Origin: Dehalococcoidia bacterium
GTDB taxonomy: Bacteria > Chloroflexota > Dehalococcoidia > GIF9 > UBA5629
Assembly (NCBI GenBank): GCA_016927965.1
Contig: JAFGLP010000192.1
Span: 1-9,839, forward strand
Reading direction: 5' to 3'
Length of the DNA: 9,839 nucleotides
A program made the position numbers and the translations under genes. Under the pieces are notes generated by a model. That model was not told where the DNA came from. It ran no database searches and saw nothing but the letters and a program-made list of their open reading frames with translations. The stretch's first letter is position 1. Each line of letters starts with the position of its first letter. Positions 5,509 through 9,839 of the stretch are shown in pieces.

Positions 5509-8500
5509 TTAATCTCTTTTGCGTGAAATAAATGCGTATATATTGATCAGTATCAGCAAAACCATGGCAATGACGATGATAATCCAGATCCAGAAGCCTG
5601 AGGGTGTGGGGAATGATGCGGCCTGCTGTTTCTGCGTAGTTTGTTTTTGTCTGGCCTGCGTTACATCGGCTGTGCTGACCAGCGAGAACGTTCCTATCGG
5701 GCTGGCGTCGCTGATAACAGGCGCTACCGCCTTGACCTGCCAGTAATAAGCCTTATAAAACTCCAGTGTAGCTTTATATTCAAATGCTGTGGAAGAGGTC
5801 GTTGTCTTTTCAACGATGTCTTGCAGTTCCGGATCAGCAGCCAAGACAAATTCATATTTGGTGGCGTCTTTAACCGGGGTCCAGGAAAACCGCATAGGCA
5901 GCACACAATTGCTGCAGTGGCCCTCTATGGGTGTCAATAGAGTGGGACCGTTATAATTTGCTGCTACAGCGAATCCCGGTTTTATCGAGAACAGCATCAC
6001 CGGTGACCATGGGCTGTGAATTATTTCCCCGCTTATAGCGCGGCTGCCGCGTACCTGCCAATAATAGGGTCTACCGACTTCCAGTATACCCGGCGATATC
6101 CACGCTGATGGCTGCTGCGAATCTGCCGGAATGACCACCCATGCTCCTGTTTTGTCATCAACCGGCGTAAGGTTGAGCGCCTGGCTGAGAAGAAGCGTGA
6201 AATTAACGTCTTTAGCGAGAAGGATGTCATAGCCGTATATGTCGTTCAGCGGCCGCCACCTAATATCTACTTGCTGAGACCTTCCTGTTACCGGATCTGC
6301 TCCTATTAGTGCTCCCGTCTGCGGTGATGTAGGCCACGGTCCCAGCTTGGCAACCGAGTCAACATATGACCAGAGACAGCCGACTCCGCTGGTTGGGTCG
6401 AATTGGTATGGCCGGTTATCGATAGCCCAGAGTGTATTATTTGAATTAACAGATACTTTAAGTGAAGCAGGTTCACGTGTAAAGACCACACTGTTGTTTA
6501 GCATGGCAGTGAGGTCGTCCCATTCGGGTGGGGGTGGGACCCTGGCAGTCGAATATAATGTGCGGTCAACTCCTCCATCAATCACTTTGTTGGCGGCATC
6601 GAAATTCCAGGCCCCGTAGAGCACGCTGTTAGCTGTTGCAAGACCAAAAAATGCCGCATTTGGCGGACCGAGTTCATCCCAGTTGCTGCTCTTCCCAATC
6701 TGCCAGCGGTAAATAGTCCCGGTATTGCTGTTATCCAGCGGCTGGGTATTGTTATTTAAACCGGCATAGATATACTGGTTGCGGTCAAAAAGGCTGTCCG
6801 GGATAACATGGACGTAGCTGTTTCTTGAGGGCAGCGTCTTAAGTATATTGAAGCCAGGGAATAGCTCTGAAAAATCGGCCCAGGCTACAGAGCTGGCTTC
6901 ATAATTAGAGCCGATCACCACTATTTCTTTGCCCGAAGGGTTTTTTAAAGGGATCGTGATGGTGTGGCCGGCAGATTCCATATTTGTATTAAGTTTCTTG
7001 TCTGTGGTCCATCCGCTGTCGCCTCTGTTGAGCTGTTTCACCGTGTAATCTTCAAGTACGTACATCCTGTCGTCATTCAGGATCGATATGTCATTTACCT
7101 TGACGCCTGCACGTATGTTCTGCCAGGTCTGCCCCTGGTCAGATGAATACGTTATATTATCAGTTTGCAGCTCAGCGAATACTATTGCTGTACTTGCCTG
7201 CTCCCTTCTGGGATTGACTCGTAATATGTTGTCATTATTAGCTTGCTTTGGATATAGTAAAATACGCTCCCAGGAATCACCTAAAGGGTCGCTGGTGCTT
7301 CTCCAGACGCTGTAGAAGTCTAGGGTTGAGTCTTCAGCAGTCGCGAGATAAAGGACACTTTCCAGGTCTTCGGTATCAGTGCCCTCTCCTGCTTCCATGG
7401 CTGCAACATCCGTAAGATGGTGGATCTGTGTATCGATCAAGCTGGTCTGGTTCCAGGTTATACCATTGTCGAGGCTGCGCGAAAAGGCCGATTCATCCAG
7501 TGCTTCCCAAGTTAGTTTTGAGTTGGGCCATTGCCCGGCAGCAAATCCGGTTCCTCCAGCGGTGGCATCTTCCGAGCTGGTGCCGCAGTAAACCGAGTCC
7601 CCATCAGGACTCCATTTGACGATAGCGTTAGCACGTCCGAAAATACCTACGCCGGTAGTGTGCCCGCCGGTAGGCGATTTAATTTCGTCGGATTTTAGCC
7701 AGGTTGCTCCGCCTATAACCAGTGACTGGGGGTTGGAGCTTCTCCATACATTCACCAATCCTTTTCCTGAGTCTGCGAACACCTCCGCTGCCAGCAGAAT
7801 GCCCGAACTTTCGCTGCCTTTATACGATATTGATGAAATGTATCCGGGGACAGTGCCGGACATGGGCGGAGTGATATTAAATACAGTAGGGGATTCATTG
7901 GCATTGATATATAAGACGGCGGTTGCTGCTGCCTCCTGGAAGCTGGCAAAAACGCCGAGCTGCCCGGTGGAGGTGCCGTCGAAATCACCGGGGAGGGCCA
8001 GACAGGATTTTATGATAGTCGCTGGACTGGCAATTCCCAGGGAAATGGGATATACCAAGCCGAAGGGGTCGCTTGAGCCGTCACCCCAATCTGTTGAGTT
8101 AGCTGCCGTATCATGTTTGCCCAGATTAAACAGGGTATCTGCACCCAGACTGTATATCACGCCGATGGTATAGTCGCTGTCATAGTTCGGTGAGAACTTG
8201 AGCGATGAGAAGTCGCCGGACAGCACAGGCAGCAAATCGTCTTGCCGTTTCCATGTTCCAGACAGGGTATTATTTGATTGGATCAGGTAGACACATCCAC
8301 TGCCTGCTCCTGTTCTTGTCCCTACAGCGATATCCCGCGAGTTGCTGCTTTGGGAATAGACTTTTGAAATATCGATGCAGCCGATGTATTCCCCTGGCGC
8401 CAGCAAAGACAGGCCGGTATTTTGCCAGTTATTGCCGCCGTCGATGGAGAAGAATACCTGCCGCGGGCCGGAAGGAGGCGCTGGGGGCACAGAGTCATCG

Positions 8501-8883
8501 GTTACTGCGACTAAAATATTGGTGTCGTCGGGCGATACGGCCAGGTCCCATACCGGCAGATTGGCGCCAGCGGCCACTAATCGGTTGCCGATGTCCGGAA
8601 ACCATGTGACACCCGCATCTGTCGATTTATAAAACGAAGCCGTGCTGTTAGACGTATTGGCCAGATAGAAAGTCCTATTGTCGGGTCCCAGTGCGAATGC
8701 ATTTATCTCAGATGGGCTGACGATAATCCCGCCCGTGCCGTCGTTCGGGGTGCTGACAATCGACCAGGAAAGAGTGCGCTGAGCAGCATTGACCGGACAG
8801 GTCTGCGCTAAAAAACTAACAGGAAAAATAACAATACTTATTATAAGGGCGAGTATTATAAAACCCGCATATCGATCAGGCAT
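5509..8883 (-). CDS. Large secreted, membrane-anchored surface protein with Asp-box beta-propeller and Fn3-like domains
   Basis: About 1124 residues from the ATG at 8883. Residues 4-25 form a signal-peptide core (GFIILALIISIVIF) with likely cleavage near VNAAQ (about 33). Four sialidase/BNR-type Asp boxes follow, SxDxGxxW: STDAGVTW (87-94), SIDGGNNW (146-153), SLDNGITW (470-477) and SSDQGQTW (580-587), within a long beta-rich region that should form one or two propellers. Two Fn3-like modules follow at about 858-968 and 979-1070; both end in the YYWQV pattern. A Q/T-rich linker (about 1073-1095), one transmembrane helix (FWIWIIIVIAMVLLIL, 1097-1119) and a basic RKRD tail close the protein. 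It is therefore exported and anchored by its C-terminus, with the propeller outside. Asp boxes are structural, and the catalytic residues of sialidases are not evident, so an enzymatic role is not claimed; adhesion or glycan binding is more likely. An in-frame ATG at 8994 would add 37 residues ahead of the signal peptide, which is unlikely. Confidence 0.88.
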   Translation of the reverse strand: MPDRYAGFIILALIISIVIFPVSFLAQTCPVNAAQRTLSWSIVSTPNDGTGGIIVSPSEINAFALGPDNRTFYLANTSNSTASFYKSTDAGVTWFPDIGNRLVAAGANLPVWDLAVSPDDTNILVAVTDDSVPPAPPSGPRQVFFSIDGGNNWQNTGLSLLAPGEYIGCIDISKVYSQSSNSRDIAVGTRTGAGSGCVYLIQSNNTLSGTWKRQDDLLPVLSGDFSSLKFSPNYDSDYTIGVIYSLGADTLFNLGKHDTAANSTDWGDGSSDPFGLVYPISLGIASPATIIKSCLALPGDFDGTSTGQLGVFASFQEAAATAVLYINANESPTVFNITPPMSGTVPGYISSISYKGSESSGILLAAEVFADSGKGLVNVWRSSNPQSLVIGGATWLKSDEIKSPTGGHTTGVGIFGRANAIVKWSPDGDSVYCGTSSEDATAGGTGFAAGQWPNSKLTWEALDESAFSRSLDNGITWNQTSLIDTQIHHLTDVAAMEAGEGTDTEDLESVLYLATAEDSTLDFYSVWRSTSDPLGDSWERILLYPKQANNDNILRVNPRREQASTAIVFAELQTDNITYSSDQGQTWQNIRAGVKVNDISILNDDRMYVLEDYTVKQLNRGDSGWTTDKKLNTNMESAGHTITIPLKNPSGKEIVVIGSNYEASSVAWADFSELFPGFNILKTLPSRNSYVHVIPDSLFDRNQYIYAGLNNNTQPLDNSNTGTIYRWQIGKSSNWDELGPPNAAFFGLATANSVLYGAWNFDAANKVIDGGVDRTLYSTARVPPPPEWDDLTAMLNNSVVFTREPASLKVSVNSNNTLWAIDNRPYQFDPTSGVGCLWSYVDSVAKLGPWPTSPQTGALIGADPVTGRSQQVDIRWRPLNDIYGYDILLAKDVNFTLLLSQALNLTPVDDKTGAWVVIPADSQQPSAWISPGILEVGRPYYWQVRGSRAISGEIIHSPWSPVMLFSIKPGFAVAANYNGPTLLTPIEGHCSNCVLPMRFSWTPVKDATKYEFVLAADPELQDIVEKTTTSSTAFEYKATLEFYKAYYWQVKAVAPVISDASPIGTFSLVSTADVTQARQKQTTQKQQAASFPTPSGFWIWIIIVIAMVLLILINIYAFISRKRD

Positions 8884-8890
8884 AAGGACT

Positions 8891-8904
8891 TTAGTACTTA
8901 GTAC
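8891..8904. repeat. Tandem 7-bp direct repeat in the surface-protein leader
   Basis: TTAGTAC occurs twice in direct succession, 8-21 bp upstream of the start codon at 8883. It occupies the place where a ribosome-binding site would be expected and none is seen. It may be a small regulatory site or chance. Confidence 0.3.
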
Positions 8905-8928
8905 GTTATATACACCATATTTACGCAA

Positions 8929-8957
8929 AGTATAATCTACTTTTGTATTTAGTCGAA
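8929..8957 (-). promoter_or_regulatory. Possible promoter of the surface-protein gene
   Basis: The minus strand carries TATACT (8934-8929), a 5-of-6 -10 match, with TTCGAC (8957-8952) 17 bp upstream as a poor -35. Transcription would start near 8922, giving a leader of about 40 nt before the ATG at 8883. If real, it excludes the longer reading frame from 8994. No clear Shine-Dalgarno precedes 8883. A tandem 7-bp repeat TTAGTAC-TTAGTAC (8891-8904) lies in this leader. Confidence 0.35.
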
Positions 8958-9035
8958 ATCTACCACAAACGTCATTGTATTTGCAAAATGCCATATCACA
9001 TGCTAGATTTAGCTATGCTGACTCAAATTACGATG

Positions 9036-9045
9036 GGACCGGTCC
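9036..9045. repeat. Palindrome GGACCGGTCC in the divergent intergenic region
   Basis: A perfect 10-bp inverted repeat lying in the divergent region between the surface-protein start (8883) and the zinc-ribbon gene (9124). The core ACCGGT occurs again at 9065-9070, at the left edge of a second palindrome, and GACCGG recurs at 9085-9090. This clustering suggests protein-binding sites for the control of one or both divergent genes. Confidence 0.4.
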
Positions 9046-9066
9046 ATAATTAAAAGCTGAGGACAC

Positions 9067-9080
9067 CGGTTAATTAACCG
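9067..9080. promoter_or_regulatory. Palindrome CGGTTAATTAACCG, putative operator
   Basis: A perfect 14-bp inverted repeat centred 50 bp upstream of the ATG at 9124 and just before a TTGACC hexamer (9083-9088) that could be a -35 box. No good -10 box is visible 16-18 bp further on (best is A-rich around 9101-9108), so the promoter is not assigned. Its position fits an operator for the plus-strand gene. Confidence 0.45.
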
Positions 9081-9123
9081 TATTGACCGGCAAATCGAAG
9101 CAATAAAAGATACGGGGATTTAA

Positions 9124-9839
9124 ATGATTGAGATAGTTGAGGCTTCGCAGGCGGCAGTACAGGACGTAAAAGTATTAAATCTGATTAAAGAGATGATGGA
9201 AGGCCGTATTGAAGAGATACGTCCCACCATTGATTTTACACAGGAGTCCGGCGCTGTATATCCGCAGGTAGAGATGATGCTGGGGAAAGGCACTGATGAA
9301 GTAATCAGGATGCTTAACAGGCTGGTTGAAGACAGTATTTTAGAAGCCCGGTTTTATGACCGTTTATTATTTTGCCCGTCATGTAATTCCATGAATTTAC
9401 GGCCTTGCTTAAAATGCCCGAAGTGCGGGTCAGGTAATGTTAGTAAAGGGCGGATCATTGAACATTTTGCCTGCGGAAAAAACGGTCTGGAAGAAGAATT
9501 TATTGCCGGCGGCAAATATATTTGTCCGAATTGCCATAAGCCGTTAAAGTTTTTAGGCACGGACTACAGGAGCCTCGGTGTAAATTATAAGTGCAAGAGT
9601 TGTGGGGCCCTTTCCGGCGAAATCACCATAAAATGGCAATGCCTTAAATGCGCATCGTTTTTCTCTGACGAGGAATCGAAAATTCAGATTATCAACTCCT
9701 ATGTTTTAAATGAACAAAGCAGGAACTGGTTAACGTTCGATACCGGGTACAAGGCACGGTTCATTAATTACCTGAAGCGCCAGGGATATGACGTATTTGA
9801 GAAAGCAAAAGTTGTGGGCGGTTCTGGTTCAGGAGTAAC
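9124..9839 (+). CDS. Zinc-ribbon (TackOD1-like) protein, open at the right edge
   Basis: The frame from ATG 9124 stays open for 238 codons to the end of the window, so the C-terminus is missing. An in-frame TAA directly before the ATG excludes a longer start, and GGGGA (9114-9118) is a suitable ribosome-binding site. Residues 1-80 are helical and winged-helix-like, ending in LVEDSILEARFYDRLLFC. Residues 84-176 carry twelve cysteines, mostly as CxxC pairs: 84/87, 95/98/101, 117, 134/137, 157/160 and 173/176, with His114 and His138, which should hold two or three zinc ions. The order, with HFACG, then YICPNC, then LGTDYRSLGVNYKCKSC, resembles the TackOD1 output domain as I remember it. From residue 200 a new domain starts (FINYLKRQGYDVFEKAKVVGGSGSGV), similar in style to the start of restriction-endonuclease-like domains with a conserved GxSG; this last point is tentative. 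It probably acts on or senses nucleic acid in the cytoplasm; no specific function is assigned. Confidence 0.75.
   Translation, partial: MIEIVEASQAAVQDVKVLNLIKEMMEGRIEEIRPTIDFTQESGAVYPQVEMMLGKGTDEVIRMLNRLVEDSILEARFYDRLLFCPSCNSMNLRPCLKCPKCGSGNVSKGRIIEHFACGKNGLEEEFIAGGKYICPNCHKPLKFLGTDYRSLGVNYKCKSCGALSGEITIKWQCLKCASFFSDEESKIQIINSYVLNEQSRNWLTFDTGYKARFINYLKRQGYDVFEKAKVVGGSGSGV

Noticed and set aside
7616..8173. A 185-codon open frame on the plus strand inside the surface-protein gene
   Set aside because: It is fully antisense to a well-supported gene with signal peptide, Asp boxes and Fn3 domains, has no family motif and no ribosome-binding site; open antisense frames are common opposite long genes.
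5509..8883. Sialidase activity for the surface protein
   Set aside because: Asp boxes are structural turns found in many propellers; the arginine triad, FRIP motif and other catalytic residues of sialidases were not found.
9354..9560. A 68-codon minus-strand frame within the zinc-ribbon gene
   Set aside because: It is a shadow of the plus-strand frame, whose CxxC spacing shows it is the real coding frame.
1..9839. CRISPR arrays, tRNA or rRNA genes, insertion sequences, prophage genes
   Set aside because: No regularly spaced repeats, no cloverleaf-like conserved arms, and no transposase, integrase or phage structural proteins were found on either strand.

Overview
The window looks like chromosomal DNA from a bacterium of moderate GC content. 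Sigma-70-like promoters, ATG starts with Shine-Dalgarno sites and a TetR regulator with a classic palindromic operator all indicate bacteria, not archaea. The mix of genes suggests Chloroflexota, perhaps a Dehalococcoidia-like lineage: GT4 enzymes next to an (alpha/alpha)6 protein, a large Asp-box/Fn3 surface protein with a C-terminal membrane anchor, and a cysteine-rich TackOD1-like protein. This placement is an inference from gene content and no marker gene is present. I saw no rRNA, tRNA, CRISPR array, insertion sequence or phage gene.

Layout. (1) Bases 1-1100, minus strand: a TetR-family repressor followed 7 bp later by the start of an ABC-transporter permease cut by the window edge. They are probably translationally coupled and driven by one promoter with a perfect 16-bp operator at its start site. 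(2) Bases 1169-4830, plus strand: two tandem paralogous GT4 glycosyltransferases and an (alpha/alpha)6-toroid protein. A good promoter lies between the two glycosyltransferases. (3) Bases 4798-5439, minus strand: a class I SAM-dependent methyltransferase, convergent with and overlapping the toroid gene by 33 bp. (4) Bases 5509-8883, minus strand: a secreted, membrane-anchored protein of about 1124 residues with sialidase-type Asp boxes and two Fn3-like domains. (5) A divergent intergenic region with two palindromes, then from 9124 a zinc-ribbon protein open at the right edge.

How the genes may work together. The GT4, (alpha/alpha)6 protein and class I methyltransferase resemble the gene set used by mycobacteria to make and recycle methylmannose polysaccharide: a GT4 mannosyltransferase, an endomannosidase and sugar O-methyltransferases. 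I propose that region 2-3 is a related system for a methylated oligo- or polysaccharide, here with a duplicated glycosyltransferase. The methyltransferase lies only 69 bp downstream of the large surface protein, on the same strand and with no visible terminator between them, so its expression may be tied to the cell envelope. The regulator/permease pair and the zinc-ribbon protein have no obvious functional link to this group.
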